DNA from: Azotosporobacter soli
GTDB taxonomy: Bacteria > Bacillota > Negativicutes > SG130
DNA: 58,626 nucleotides
NCBI RefSeq assembly: GCF_030542965.1
Contig: NZ_JAUAOA010000023.1
Span: forward strand, 1-58,626
Reading direction: 5' to 3'
Made by a program: the position numbers and the translations under genes. Shown in pieces: positions 43,833 through 53,529 of this stretch. The notes below the pieces were generated by a model. It was not told the origin of the DNA. It did not search any database and saw only the letters and a program-made list of their open reading frames with translations. Position 1 is the stretch's first letter; each line of letters starts with the position of its first letter.

Positions 43833-45767
43833 TCAATCCTTCCATAAATTATTGGCCGCATATTTTAGTACGACATTGCAGCAGTGGTCGCAGTAACCGT
43901 TGCGACTCATTTCCTCGACCATTGCATTGTATTTGGTGTCTTGCTCCTGGTCGCGGACCCTGGCCTTGGTGATAACGCGCGACAATTCTTTGACCGAGAC
44001 GGTCAGTTTCTTTTCAATCGCTTCTTTTAACGGTTCATAGCAGCAATAGTCGATCTTGCCGCCGGTACGCATCACGGAGAACATATACGATGTGACATCC
44101 TGACGGAAGCCGCTGGCTGCACTGCCGCTGATGCCGATCTGTTCTTCGATCGACTGCAGGAACTTGACGTCCGGCTCCAGTTCTTCGCCGGTGTTACGGT
44201 CTTTGATCTTGGTAGAATTGGCAAACGCTTCGGCGTGGTCAAGATAACTGTTGAAGAGGCTTTCCGCCTGATCACGGTAACCGTGGATAAAGGCGCGTGT
44301 GACTTCTTTCTCCAAAATGAGATTGTATTCTTTTTTGATGTCGTCCTGTAAAAAAGCCAGATAGCGTTTGCGTTCGTCTTCGCCGATCGCCATTTCTTTC
44401 ACGGCGCGGACCAGCGTGTCGATGATGGCGATCGGATTGATGCAATTGGTTTCCGATTCGGAGAGGGCCGTGTCAATCGCCTTCATGATGAAGCGGGTCG
44501 AAATGCCGGACATTCCTTCGCGCACCGCTTCGTCGCGCAGTTCCATGATGTCGAGTTTTTTCGTCGTACCCTGTTCGACAATTTCTTCGCCGTTGTAGAT
44601 TTTTAATTTGGTCATCGGCGATACTTTGGCGGACGGAGAGAGGCGGGAGAGAATCGCAAAGCGTGAAGCGACTTCAATCGTGTGCGGCGCGATGTGCGCG
44701 TCAAAATTGCTCTGTGCGAGAATCTTGCGGTAGATCTTGACCTCTTCATCCAGTTCGAGACAATAAGGAACTTCCACTTTTACGATGCGGTCGAGAATCG
44801 CTTCGTTGGTATGGTCGGCTTTGAACTTGTTCCACTCCGATTCATTGGAGTGAGCAAGGATTACGCCGTCAAAATACAGCATCGAACCTTTACCGGGTGA
44901 AGGGACTGACTTTTCCTGCGTCGCGGTGATCATCGCGTGCAGATATTCGACGTCATTTTTAAACACTTCGATAAATTCGACGATGCCGCGGTTGCCGACG
45001 TTGAACGCGCCGTTTAAGGATAAAACGCGGGGGTCGTCTTCCGGGTAAAGATCGAGCTTTGAGATATCGACCGAACCGCATAATACGGAGGTATCTTGGT
45101 TGTTGGGGTCGACCGGAGGCACGACGCCGATGCCTTTGCGCGAACGGATGGAAAAATCGGCGGTCGTGATCGGGAAGCGCTCGTATTCGCCTTTGAATTC
45201 GTTTTTCAAGCGATAGCGGCAGACGGGGCATAAATCGCCTTCGATCTTGACGCCAAGCAGTTCTTCGAAGCGTGGACGCAGGTGTTTCGGAATCAAATGC
45301 AGCGGTTCTTCACGGATCGGGCAGCCTTCAATCACGTAAATGGGCGGACTCATTTCGAGCGCCTTTTTTAGCGCCTCGACGATTGACGATTTGCCTGCGC
45401 CGACCGGGCCGACGAGGTAGAGGACCTGGCGCGATTCCTCGCCGCGCATCGCAGCGGAGTGGAAGTAACGCATGATTTTCATGATGCTCTTGTCAATGCC
45501 GAAGAAGTCGCGGTTGAAATAATGATAGCGCTTTAACGTTTCGTTGCCGTAAATTCGTTTTAAGCGCGGCGTTTCCTCGGCTTTTACCAATTCCATTCCG
45601 TCGGCGATCAAAAGTTCATAGAGCCGTTGATGCGCCAGGTCGACCAATTTCGGGTTTTTCTTGACGAGTTCGAGATAATCGAGCAGCTTGCCGGTAAAAT
45701 GTTGATAGGTGCGTTCTTCACGATCCTTCAAAATCAAATCACAAAACTTGGTATCTGCTTTAGCCAT
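43833..45767 (-). CDS. prkA: PrkA AAA+ serine kinase
   Basis: This 644-residue protein has an N-terminal AAA+ domain (Walker A VGPVGAGKSS near 114-123; a four-cysteine-like insert including CPVCRYR) and a C-terminal kinase-like domain, as in PrkA/YeaG. PrkA acts in sporulation in Bacillus and in stress adaptation in enterics; kinase and protease activities have both been proposed. An AGGTGT site precedes the ATG. It heads a three-gene operon. The upstream region has no clear sigma-A promoter, in keeping with control by an alternative sigma factor, but I cannot assign one. Confidence 0.94.
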   Translation of the reverse strand: MAKADTKFCDLILKDREERTYQHFTGKLLDYLELVKKNPKLVDLAHQRLYELLIADGMELVKAEETPRLKRIYGNETLKRYHYFNRDFFGIDKSIMKIMRYFHSAAMRGEESRQVLYLVGPVGAGKSSIVEALKKALEMSPPIYVIEGCPIREEPLHLIPKHLRPRFEELLGVKIEGDLCPVCRYRLKNEFKGEYERFPITTADFSIRSRKGIGVVPPVDPNNQDTSVLCGSVDISKLDLYPEDDPRVLSLNGAFNVGNRGIVEFIEVFKNDVEYLHAMITATQEKSVPSPGKGSMLYFDGVILAHSNESEWNKFKADHTNEAILDRIVKVEVPYCLELDEEVKIYRKILAQSNFDAHIAPHTIEVASRFAILSRLSPSAKVSPMTKLKIYNGEEIVEQGTTKKLDIMELRDEAVREGMSGISTRFIMKAIDTALSESETNCINPIAIIDTLVRAVKEMAIGEDERKRYLAFLQDDIKKEYNLILEKEVTRAFIHGYRDQAESLFNSYLDHAEAFANSTKIKDRNTGEELEPDVKFLQSIEEQIGISGSAASGFRQDVTSYMFSVMRTGGKIDYCCYEPLKEAIEKKLTVSVKELSRVITKARVRDQEQDTKYNAMVEEMSRNGYCDHCCNVVLKYAANNLWKD

Positions 45768-45880
45768 GTCGACACCTCCATTGGAATATGAATACCGTCA
45801 CTCTAATTATCGGTAAAAAATGGAAAAAGAGCAAGAGAAAAAGCGCACGCGGGGCAGACTTTTTCATCGGACGTTCTAAT

Positions 45881-45909
45881 TTGACACTCTAAAGGATACA
45901 GTCTAAAAT
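45881..45909 (+). promoter_or_regulatory. Sigma-A promoter of the HD-GYP gene
   Basis: TTGACA (45881-45886) and TAAAAT (45904-45909), 17-base spacer. A hairpin with 11-bp arms (about 45926-45961) lies in the leader between this promoter and the start codon. Confidence 0.7.
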
Positions 45910-45996
45910 ATAGAAAAAGAAACGCAAAGGGCAGACCTAGGAGCGGGGCTGCCTTTTGCGCTTTAGAAATGCGTTAGCCAGGGAGGGCGGCTCTGA

Positions 45997-47265
45997 ATGT
46001 TCAAAAAACCAATGATCTCGATCTTCAGCATCGCAGTTACGTTGTCGAGCACACTTAATTTAGTGATGCCGAAAATGGCCAATCATAACCGACAGGTTGC
46101 GTTTATCGCTTATTTATTAGGCGCGGAATTGAACTTTCCACTGGAAAAACGCAAGGAACTCTTTCTTGCCGCTGTGATGCACGATATCGGCGCTATTTCG
46201 CAGCAGGAAAAAATGGACAATATGGCGTTTGAAGTCTTGAATCCGCATCGGCATAGCGAGATCGGCTACCGATTACTCTGCCAATTCCCGCCCTTTGCCG
46301 CGATTGCGGACATTGTGCGTTTTCATCATGTTCGCTGGGCGGATGGCGAGGGCATACGCTTCAACGGACATGATGTCAGCGAAGCAAGCCATATTATCCA
46401 TTTTGCCGATCGAATCGCCGTTATGCTGCCGGAACAGTCGCGTGTGTTGGGTGCGGCAAAAAGAATCGTCGAAGAGATAGACAAATATCGCGGAAGCTGG
46501 TTTAAGCCTGAATTTGTCGATGCTTTCACCAATCTGGCAGGCCGGGAACATTTTTGGCTGGATGCGACGGCGGCTTCGCCGACGGAGACCTTGCTCGATA
46601 TCGTAAACAGCGACAGCGTGGAATTTGACATTGCACTGCTGCAGGGGCTCAGTCGGATTTTTGCCCAAATCATAGACTTTCGCAGTTCTTTCACCGCCAC
46701 GCATTCGGCTGGCGTTGCTGCATCGGCGGAAATTCTGGCTCAACTGGCCGGATTTAGCGAAAACGAACTGCTGATGATGCGAATGGCAGGCCATTTGCAT
46801 GATCTAGGAAAAGTTACTGTGCCGACGTCCATTCTGGAGAAGCCTGGCAAACTTTCGACGGAAGAATGGGATATTATGCGCGCGCATACTTATCATGGTT
46901 TTCGTACGTTGCAAAAGATTCCCATTTTGGAAACTGTTAACACCTGGGGGTCTTTGCATCATGAAAAATTGAACGGCAGCGGTTATCCGTTCCATTTGAC
47001 CGCGGACGAATTGCCGCTCGGTTCGCGCATCATGGCGGTGGCCGATATTTTTGCCGCACTTACGGAAAATCGTCCATACCGTGAAGGGATGCAGCCAAAG
47101 CAAGCGCTGCAGATCATTTCCGGCATGGCTAAGGCCGGAGAAATCGACACGCATCTTGTCGCTCTGCTGCAGGAAAATTTAAAGGAAATTGATGCATGCC
47201 GTCAAGCGGCAGTCGGCCAGGCAACAACCGATTATTGGGAACTGTTTCGCGTCTCGAATTTTTAG
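45997..47265 (+). CDS. Tandem HD / HD-GYP phosphodiesterase
   Basis: This 422-residue protein has a short hydrophobic N-terminus and two HD-type domains. The first (about 28-165) has MHDIGA, HSEIGY and FHHVRWADG. The second (about 215-400) has GHLHDLGKVTVP, HTYHGF and HHEKLNGSGYP, the HD-GYP signature with N in place of the usual D. HD-GYP domains hydrolyse c-di-GMP. Both domains keep HD metal ligands, so both may be active or one may be regulatory. GGAGGGCGG precedes the ATG, and a strong terminator follows. Confidence 0.9.
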   Translation: MFKKPMISIFSIAVTLSSTLNLVMPKMANHNRQVAFIAYLLGAELNFPLEKRKELFLAAVMHDIGAISQQEKMDNMAFEVLNPHRHSEIGYRLLCQFPPFAAIADIVRFHHVRWADGEGIRFNGHDVSEASHIIHFADRIAVMLPEQSRVLGAAKRIVEEIDKYRGSWFKPEFVDAFTNLAGREHFWLDATAASPTETLLDIVNSDSVEFDIALLQGLSRIFAQIIDFRSSFTATHSAGVAASAEILAQLAGFSENELLMMRMAGHLHDLGKVTVPTSILEKPGKLSTEEWDIMRAHTYHGFRTLQKIPILETVNTWGSLHHEKLNGSGYPFHLTADELPLGSRIMAVADIFAALTENRPYREGMQPKQALQIISGMAKAGEIDTHLVALLQENLKEIDACRQAAVGQATTDYWELFRVSNF

Positions 47266-47272
47266 CTGGAAT

Positions 47273-47320
47273 AAAGAAGAAACCGGATCACCGTTACGGG
47301 CGATCCGGTTTCTTCTTTGC
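47273..47320. terminator. Bidirectional terminator between the HD-GYP gene and eamA
   Basis: A 17-bp stem (47273-47289 with 47302-47318) with a 12-base loop, between convergent genes. Confidence 0.85.
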
Positions 47321-47341
47321 TCGACAACGGCAACGACGCTT

Positions 47342-48226
47342 TTATGCAGCTGGTTTAAACCAACGCTGGCCAAAGACATGCATAACCAGGCCGGACATAA
47401 CGAGCAACGCACCGACACATTGCCAGATAGAGAGATGTTCCTGCAAAAGCAGAGCCGAACTGCTCAGACCGACGACCGGAACGAGCAGCGCAAACGGCGC
47501 GACGACGCCGGCGGGATAGCGGGCCAACAGCTTGCCCCAGAGTCCGTAACCGACCAACGTAGCCAGATAGGAAAGATAAAGGATGGAAGCGGCGCTGTTT
47601 AGGCTGGGATGGAGGAAAGCAGCCTGCCAGGCGGAAGGGCCTTCGATGAACCAGGAAAGCAGCGCAAGCGGAAGGATGGCGACGGCTCCGGCCCAAACAA
47701 TTAAAGAGAGAATAGAAAAAGGCGGCACGCCTTGTGTGGCGCGGCGCATGACGACATTGCCGGTGCCCCAGCTTGCGGCGGCGCAGATGGTCAACCAGAA
47801 ACCGATCGCAGTCATGCTGCCTCCCTGCTGCGCGCCGATCACACTCATGCCTGCGGCGGCGATCACGAGTCCGAGGATGTGATGCCAGAGCCAGCGTTCA
47901 TGCAGGAGTAAGACGGCGACAGCGAGTGTGAAGAAAGCCTGCGCCTGCAGAACCAGTGAGGCGAGACCGGCCGGCATGCCGAGTTTCATGCCGAGAAAGA
48001 GAAAGGCGAACTGCCCGACATTGATCGATAAACCAAGTGCGATCAGCCAGCGCCAGGCAACCGGCGGACGCGGCAGAAAAAAAATAACCGGAAAAGTGGC
48101 GAAGAAGAAGCGCAGCGCGCCAAGGAGCAGCGGCGGCACGTCTTGCAAGCCTACTTTAATCGCGATAAAATTCAAACCCCAGATCACGATAACGACGAGT
48201 CCAAGTAGAATGTCTTTTGCTTTCAT
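47342..48226 (-). CDS. eamA: EamA-type drug/metabolite exporter
   Basis: This 294-residue membrane protein has ten helices in two EamA repeats. The segments VIWGLNFIAIKVGL, MPAGLASLVLQAQAFF, GYGLWGKLLARYP and LLVPVVGLSSSALLLQE follow E. coli EamA, an exporter of O-acetylserine and cysteine. Orthology is suggested by this similarity but the substrate is not proven. The ATG at 48226 has AAAGGAG. Confidence 0.87.
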   Translation of the reverse strand: MKAKDILLGLVVIVIWGLNFIAIKVGLQDVPPLLLGALRFFFATFPVIFFLPRPPVAWRWLIALGLSINVGQFAFLFLGMKLGMPAGLASLVLQAQAFFTLAVAVLLLHERWLWHHILGLVIAAAGMSVIGAQQGGSMTAIGFWLTICAAASWGTGNVVMRRATQGVPPFSILSLIVWAGAVAILPLALLSWFIEGPSAWQAAFLHPSLNSAASILYLSYLATLVGYGLWGKLLARYPAGVVAPFALLVPVVGLSSSALLLQEHLSIWQCVGALLVMSGLVMHVFGQRWFKPAA

Positions 48227-48310
48227 AATAAGAGCTCCTTTGCAGTCAAAAATGGTCATGAGTATTCCTATTCGTGAAACGGCGAATGAATCCTGCCGCA
48301 GTCGCGGTCA

Positions 48311-48339
48311 TTGCCAAGCGCGGCAATGCTTGTTATAGT
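48311..48339 (+). promoter_or_regulatory. Sigma-A promoter of topB
   Basis: TTGCCA (48311-48316), a 17-base spacer and TATAGT (48334-48339). Confidence 0.65.
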
Positions 48340-48405
48340 AATAAGCTAAGGGGTTTAGCCAAATTTTATTTTAAGTGCAAAGCGAAGGAAGTGCGAGGAC
48401 GCTAA

Positions 48406-50421
48406 ATGAAGCTGTTTATAGCCGAAAAACCAAGCATGGCGGCGGAAGTCGCCAAATGCCTGCCCGGTCCGCTGCAGCGCAAGGACGGGTATATCGAAAC
48501 CGGCGCGGGAATCGTGACCTGGGGTTATGGCCATATTTTAAGGCAGGCAGAGCCTGGTGAATACGATGAAAAATATCAAAAATGGCGGGTGGAAGATCTG
48601 CCGATCATACCGGAGCAGTGGAAACTGCTGATTTCTGAATCGGCGCGCAAGCAGTTTGCGATCGTCAAAGGTTTGATCGAAAAGGCGACGGAGATCGTCC
48701 ATGCTGGTGACCCGGATCGCGAAGGACAACTATTGGTTGACGAAGTGCTCGATTATCTGGGCAACGAAAAACCGGTAAGCCGTTTACTCTTAAATGCGCT
48801 TGATGAAAAGAGCATTAAGAAGGCGCTGGCATCGACGCGCAACAATCAGGAGTTTCAAAATCTAAAATTTTCTGCGCTGGGACGGCAACGCGCCGACTGG
48901 CTGGTGGGTATGAATCTGTCTCGTGCCTATACGCTGGCCGCGCAGCGGGCCGGGCATCGGGTCGTATTGCCGGTTGGCCGTGTTAAGACGCCGACGCTGG
49001 CGCTTGTCGTGCGGCGTGAACGGGAAATCGCCGATTTTAAACCGGCCGATTATTACCTGATAAAGGCGGAATTCCGTCATGCAAACGGTTCCTTTAAAGC
49101 GGCTTGGCGCGCAAAAGATGAACAGCGCGGAATGGATAGCGAAGGCCGTTTGGTTGATGCCGCGATTGCCGATGCATTGCTGCAAAAACTGACGAACCAT
49201 CAGCAAGCGGCGCGAATCGTCAGTTGTGAGACGGCGGAAAAGAAAGAGGCGCAGCGCCTGCCGTTCTCGCTTTCGGCGCTTCAGGTGCTGGCAGGCAAAA
49301 AGTTTGGCTATGATCCGCAAACGGTGCTTGATACTGCACAAGGCTTGTATGAAAAAAAACTGACCACTTATCCGCGTTCCGACTGTGACTTCCTGCCGGA
49401 ATCGCAGCATGGCGACGGTGAAGCTATACTTGCCAATTTAAAAGCGATTGCACAACCGGAACTGGCCAATTGGGCGGCGAAAGCCGACAACTCAATCAAG
49501 AGCCGGGCCTGGAACGATAAAAAAATCACGGCGCATCATGCGATCATTCCGACCGGAGAGCCGTGCAATTTTGCCGCGCTGCGCGATACGGAGCGCAATC
49601 TCTATTTTCTGATCGCGCAGGCTTATATCGCGCAATTTTATCCGCTGCATGTGTATCAACAGACAAAAGTCGAAGTCGAATATGCGGCGGAAGATTTTGT
49701 CGCTAACGGACGCGTCATCGTCAAAGCAGGCTGGAAAGAATTATATGGTGTTGAAGCGGAAGAAAAAGAAGATAAGGACGGCAAAGAAAAAGAGGACGAC
49801 GACAGCGCGAATGGAACGCTGCCTGCAATGAAAAAAGAAGATCCGGCCGATTTTATTAACGCTGCCGTCGATAAAAAGACAACCAAACCGCCGGTGCGCT
49901 TTACCACCAGCACACTCTTGCAGGCGATGAAGGAAATTCATAAATACGTTAAGAACCCGGAATTGAAAAAAAAGCTGAAAGATGTTTCGGGCATCGGTAC
50001 GGAAGCGACGCGGGCGACGATCATCAAGGAACTGGTCGATCGCGCGTTTATGCAGGAGAAGAAAAAATATCTCTATCCGACAGCGGTTGGCAATATGTTG
50101 ATCGATGCGCTGCCGGAAGAAATGAAATATCCGGATTCGACCGCGGTCTGGGAAGAAATTCTCCATCGCATGGCGGGCGGCAGCGAAAGTCTGGATGCGT
50201 TTCTCGCGCAGCAGATCCGCTTTGTGAAATCGTTATGTGCAAAAGCGAGAGGCGAAGCGCGCATTCCGCCGTCGCAAGACGGCATTCCCTGCCCGCGTTG
50301 CAAACGGGGCGTGATGAAACCGCGAACCGGCAAGAACGGAAACTTTTGGGGCTGTTCGCGCTATCCCGATTGCCGTTCCTCCTGCGATGATAAAGACGGC
50401 AAGCCGGACTGGAAGAAATGA
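48406..50421 (+). CDS. topB: DNA topoisomerase III
   Basis: This 671-residue type IA topoisomerase nicks and passes single strands, decatenating replication intermediates. The TOPRIM domain starts at the N-terminus (FIAEKPSMA; DPDREGQ near 104). The catalytic tyrosine is in LTTYPRSDC, and a C-terminal zinc ribbon (CPRCK ... WGCSRYPDC) is present. A charged, lysine/glutamate/aspartate-rich insert at about 450-480 is unusual for the family and probably a flexible loop. The length is otherwise normal. Confidence 0.94.
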   Translation: MKLFIAEKPSMAAEVAKCLPGPLQRKDGYIETGAGIVTWGYGHILRQAEPGEYDEKYQKWRVEDLPIIPEQWKLLISESARKQFAIVKGLIEKATEIVHAGDPDREGQLLVDEVLDYLGNEKPVSRLLLNALDEKSIKKALASTRNNQEFQNLKFSALGRQRADWLVGMNLSRAYTLAAQRAGHRVVLPVGRVKTPTLALVVRREREIADFKPADYYLIKAEFRHANGSFKAAWRAKDEQRGMDSEGRLVDAAIADALLQKLTNHQQAARIVSCETAEKKEAQRLPFSLSALQVLAGKKFGYDPQTVLDTAQGLYEKKLTTYPRSDCDFLPESQHGDGEAILANLKAIAQPELANWAAKADNSIKSRAWNDKKITAHHAIIPTGEPCNFAALRDTERNLYFLIAQAYIAQFYPLHVYQQTKVEVEYAAEDFVANGRVIVKAGWKELYGVEAEEKEDKDGKEKEDDDSANGTLPAMKKEDPADFINAAVDKKTTKPPVRFTTSTLLQAMKEIHKYVKNPELKKKLKDVSGIGTEATRATIIKELVDRAFMQEKKKYLYPTAVGNMLIDALPEEMKYPDSTAVWEEILHRMAGGSESLDAFLAQQIRFVKSLCAKARGEARIPPSQDGIPCPRCKRGVMKPRTGKNGNFWGCSRYPDCRSSCDDKDGKPDWKK

Positions 50422-50463
50422 CGACATGCCATGCTAAAGTCTGAAAGTAAAGGCAAAGGCGTT

Positions 50464-50553
50464 TAACACGAAGACACGAAGAAAAAACAGAGATAGGAAG
50501 GTGCGTTCGTTGGAATATCCTTCCCTCTTTACAGTCTTCGTGTCTTTGTGTTA
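50464..50553. repeat. Nested-hairpin intergenic repeat, copy 2
   Basis: Outer arms 50464-50482 and 50535-50553 are inverted copies matching at 18 of 19 bases, and contain ACACGAAGA as in copy 1. A GGAAGG/CCTTCC pair forms an inner stem. It lies just after topB and ahead of the MFS gene. Confidence 0.65.
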
Positions 50554-50588
50554 GAAAATACGGCTGTCTTTAAAAATGAGGTGATACT

Positions 50589-51752
50589 TTGCTGGGTTTG
50601 CAGGGATATGATAAGACATTCAAGCAAATGATCGTGGTCGATATGGGCTTCTGGCTCAGCGTATATCTATTTTTGCCGGTGTTGCCGCTTGCTTATCGCT
50701 CGATGGGGCTGCCGGATCAGTCGGTTGGACTGGCGGTAGGCGGTTATGCGCTGGGTGCGCTTGCAGTGCGCCTGCCAGTCGGACGCTTGATCGACCGCTT
50801 CGGTTGTCTGCCTGTGATCCGATTCGGCCTACTGCTTTGCATTCTTACGGTGGCCGCCTATCCGTTTGCGCAAACGGCGCTCGGTACGACGCTGCTTCGT
50901 TTTTTACACGGCGTTGGCGGCGCTTCTTACAGCACGGCGGCGATTACCTGGGTGACGCTGCAATATGGCGACGGACGACTCAAAGAGTCGATTGCGCTTT
51001 ATACTTTGTGCATCATGCTCGGCGTTGGTGCAGCAACCGCGGGCGGCAGCTGGCTCTATCAGTATGGCGGCTTTAACGGCATCGTACTGCTCAGTCTATT
51101 TGGCGCGGCGGCTGCGCTGCTCGGCTTTCCACAGCAGGGCGTGCGTCCTCGGATCAGAAGGATCGCTGCTCCTTCGATCCGCAGCGTCTTGCGCCAACCG
51201 TTGGTTTGGCTGCCGACGCTGAATCAGTTTGTCGTGTATGCCTGTTATGGAACGATGACGACGTTTCTGCCGCTGCAACTGGCGACGACTGCGGATGCGG
51301 TGCTGTGGCCATTTTATCTTGCCTATGCGGCGGCTGTTTTAGTAAGTCGCTTATTTGCGCTACGCCTAGGACAGCTGCTCGGGCGTTATGCACCCGGCAC
51401 ACTCTTGCTCTTGGGCGGCGGCACTTGTCTATGCCCGCTCTTCGTCAAAGGCGAGCTGCTCTTGTGGTTAAGCGGTATCGGAGCGGGATGCGCTGTGGGA
51501 CTGGCCACGCCGATCCTGACCGGACTGGTCGCAGCGAATACGGAAAGCAACGTAAGGGGCACCGCGCTGGGCTTGTTTGGTATTGCGATGGATTTGGGCT
51601 TGGGTTTAGGAGCGATCGTTATGGGCGTCGTAGCGACGCATGCGGGATACTCCGGCGTATTTAGCGCAATGACTGGAATTTGCGCCATCGTTTTGCTGAT
51701 CAATTTTTTTCCAATAAAGCGAAAGGAAACGCTTGTCAGAAGTGACAAATAG
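50589..51752 (+). CDS. MFS-family transporter
   Basis: This 387-residue membrane protein has about 12 helices. Between helices 2 and 3 it has GRLIDRFGC, the MFS motif A pattern, and a GxGxxxG-rich helix 5 typical of exporters. Small-molecule efflux is likely; the substrate is unknown. The start is a TTG at 50589 with GAGGTGAT 6 bases upstream, an unusual but well-supported start. Confidence 0.85.
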   Translation: MLGLQGYDKTFKQMIVVDMGFWLSVYLFLPVLPLAYRSMGLPDQSVGLAVGGYALGALAVRLPVGRLIDRFGCLPVIRFGLLLCILTVAAYPFAQTALGTTLLRFLHGVGGASYSTAAITWVTLQYGDGRLKESIALYTLCIMLGVGAATAGGSWLYQYGGFNGIVLLSLFGAAAALLGFPQQGVRPRIRRIAAPSIRSVLRQPLVWLPTLNQFVVYACYGTMTTFLPLQLATTADAVLWPFYLAYAAAVLVSRLFALRLGQLLGRYAPGTLLLLGGGTCLCPLFVKGELLLWLSGIGAGCAVGLATPILTGLVAANTESNVRGTALGLFGIAMDLGLGLGAIVMGVVATHAGYSGVFSAMTGICAIVLLINFFPIKRKETLVRSDK

Positions 51753-51862
51753 AAAGCGGTATTTTTGTGCAAAGGTGACATGACCGCTGTGCGGCTTGGA
51801 ATCGGAGGTCGATTAACAAAAAGCGTCCAATAAACCAAGCGTTATTTGCTGATGTTGCTTGA

Positions 51863-51891
51863 TTGTGTAAACTGCATGGTAATGTTACAAT
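51863..51891 (+). promoter_or_regulatory. Sigma-A promoter of the APC permease
   Basis: TTGTGT (51863-51868), a 17-base spacer and TACAAT (51886-51891). Confidence 0.6.
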
Positions 51892-51936
51892 AACAATCGA
51901 CAAATGTCTGAAAATAAACGCAGATGGAGGGTATGT

Positions 51937-53397
51937 ATGGGCGCTGAAGAAGCAAAAAAACTCAGATGGTATAACCTGACCCTGATGTCGTTCGTCATGG
52001 TTTGGGGCTTTGGCAATGTAGTCAACAACTACGCCAACCAAGGTCTTACCGTCATCGTTTCCTGGATTTTGATTATCGGACTTTATTTTATTCCATATGC
52101 ACTAATGGTAGGCGAAATGGGCTCGACCTTTAAGGACGGCAAAGCTGGCGTCAGCACCTGGATTCGCTCTACGATGGGCGCTACGATGGCGTATATGGCC
52201 GGCTGGACTTATTGGGCCGTTCATGTACCGTATCTGGCGCAAAAGCCGCAGTCGGTTTTGATTGCGCTTGGTTGGGGCGTGTCGCAGAACGGCAGTTTCA
52301 TTAAGGCTTTCAGCCCAATGGTGCTGCAGTCGGTTATTTTGGTGTTGTTCTTGTTTTTCCTTTGGCTGGCTTCGCGCGGCATGACGTCGTTGAAGCGGAT
52401 CGGCGCGATTGCCGGTATCTCTTCGCTGATCATGGGCTTCATGTATGTGCTGCTGATGTTGGCGGCGCCGGTTTTGCGCGGCACGACGCCTGCGGCGATT
52501 GATTTCAGCCTCAGCACGTTTATGCCGAACTTTGATTTCACTTATTTCACGACGATTTCGATGCTGGTGTTTGCGGTCGGCGGTTGTGAAAAAATTTCTC
52601 CTTACGTAAACAATACGAACAATCCGACGAAGGAATTTCCGCGCGGCATGATCGTGATGGCGATTTTGGTTGCGCTCTCGGCCTTGCTCGGTTCGATTGC
52701 AATGGGCATGATGTTTGATTCGCACAACATTCCTAAAGATTTGAAAATGAATGGTCAATATTACGCGTTCAAGATGCTCGGCGAGTATTACGGAGTCGGC
52801 AACTTGCTGCTCGTTCTCTACGCGTTCACGAATTTTGCCGGTCAGATTGCGGCACTGATGTTTTCGATTGATGCGCCGCTTAAAGTGTTATTGGCTGAGG
52901 CGCAAAGCGAATCACAATTCATACCGAAAGCGCTGGGCAAGACCAATGAATTTGGCGCACCGATCAATGGCTACAAGATGACTGCGATCTTGGTCGGCAT
53001 CCTGATCATCGTTCCGGCGCTCGGCATCGGTAATATGAACGATTTGTTCAACTGGCTGCTGGATCTAAATTCCATCGTCATGCCGATGCGTTACATGTGG
53101 GTTTTCATCGCGTATATGGCGGTTCGTAAAGCTGCGGGGAAATATTTTTCCGAGTACCGCTTCGTACAAAGCCGCATGTTCGGCATGATTGTCGGCGGCT
53201 GGTGCTTTGCGTTCACCGCGTTTGCCTGCGTGATGGGCATGTTCCCGAAAGGCGTTGCGCTCTACACGTCGCAATGGTACTTCCAATTGTCGATGAATCT
53301 GGCGACGCCGATTGTATTGATCGGTTTGGGGTTGATCATGCCGATGATTGCCAAGATTACCAACAAAGGCGAAGAAAATACAGAAAAGATTGGTTAA
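51937..53397 (+). CDS. APC-family amino-acid permease
   Basis: This 486-residue membrane protein has about 12 helices. The helix 1 region WGFGNVVNNYANQG and the helix 3 region GWTYWAVHVPYLAQKP place it in the amino acid/polyamine/organocation superfamily, probably the glutamate/GABA-antiporter-like branch. It differs clearly from the YjeM-like permease at 16612. The ATG at 51937 has GGAGGG 6 bases upstream. The substrate is unknown. Confidence 0.87.
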   Translation: MGAEEAKKLRWYNLTLMSFVMVWGFGNVVNNYANQGLTVIVSWILIIGLYFIPYALMVGEMGSTFKDGKAGVSTWIRSTMGATMAYMAGWTYWAVHVPYLAQKPQSVLIALGWGVSQNGSFIKAFSPMVLQSVILVLFLFFLWLASRGMTSLKRIGAIAGISSLIMGFMYVLLMLAAPVLRGTTPAAIDFSLSTFMPNFDFTYFTTISMLVFAVGGCEKISPYVNNTNNPTKEFPRGMIVMAILVALSALLGSIAMGMMFDSHNIPKDLKMNGQYYAFKMLGEYYGVGNLLLVLYAFTNFAGQIAALMFSIDAPLKVLLAEAQSESQFIPKALGKTNEFGAPINGYKMTAILVGILIIVPALGIGNMNDLFNWLLDLNSIVMPMRYMWVFIAYMAVRKAAGKYFSEYRFVQSRMFGMIVGGWCFAFTAFACVMGMFPKGVALYTSQWYFQLSMNLATPIVLIGLGLIMPMIAKITNKGEENTEKIG

Positions 53398-53410
53398 CGT
53401 TTGATTTCCA

Positions 53411-53455
53411 AGCACCCGCATCCGGCAATTGTCGCAGTGCGGGTGCTTTTTATTA
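53411..53455 (+). terminator. Terminator after the APC permease
   Basis: An 11-bp stem (53411-53421 with 53439-53449) followed by a T-rich run. Confidence 0.85.
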
Positions 53456-53529
53456 TTGCCAGGTAGGAATCTGCTAAAGGACAGCGAACCATTAAGGTAG
53501 AGAATGGATGCGAAAAGAGGTGGCAGGCG

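Noticed and set aside
45768-45840. Sporulation sigma-E promoter for prkA
   Set aside because: Minus-strand GATAATT and CATATTC segments have roughly the right spacing, but the -10 match is too poor to report as a site.
45926-45961. c-di-GMP (GEMM) riboswitch before the HD-GYP gene
   Set aside because: The segment GCAAAGGGCAG looks suggestive, but only a simple hairpin is present. The conserved two-helix GEMM core and tetraloop receptor are missing.
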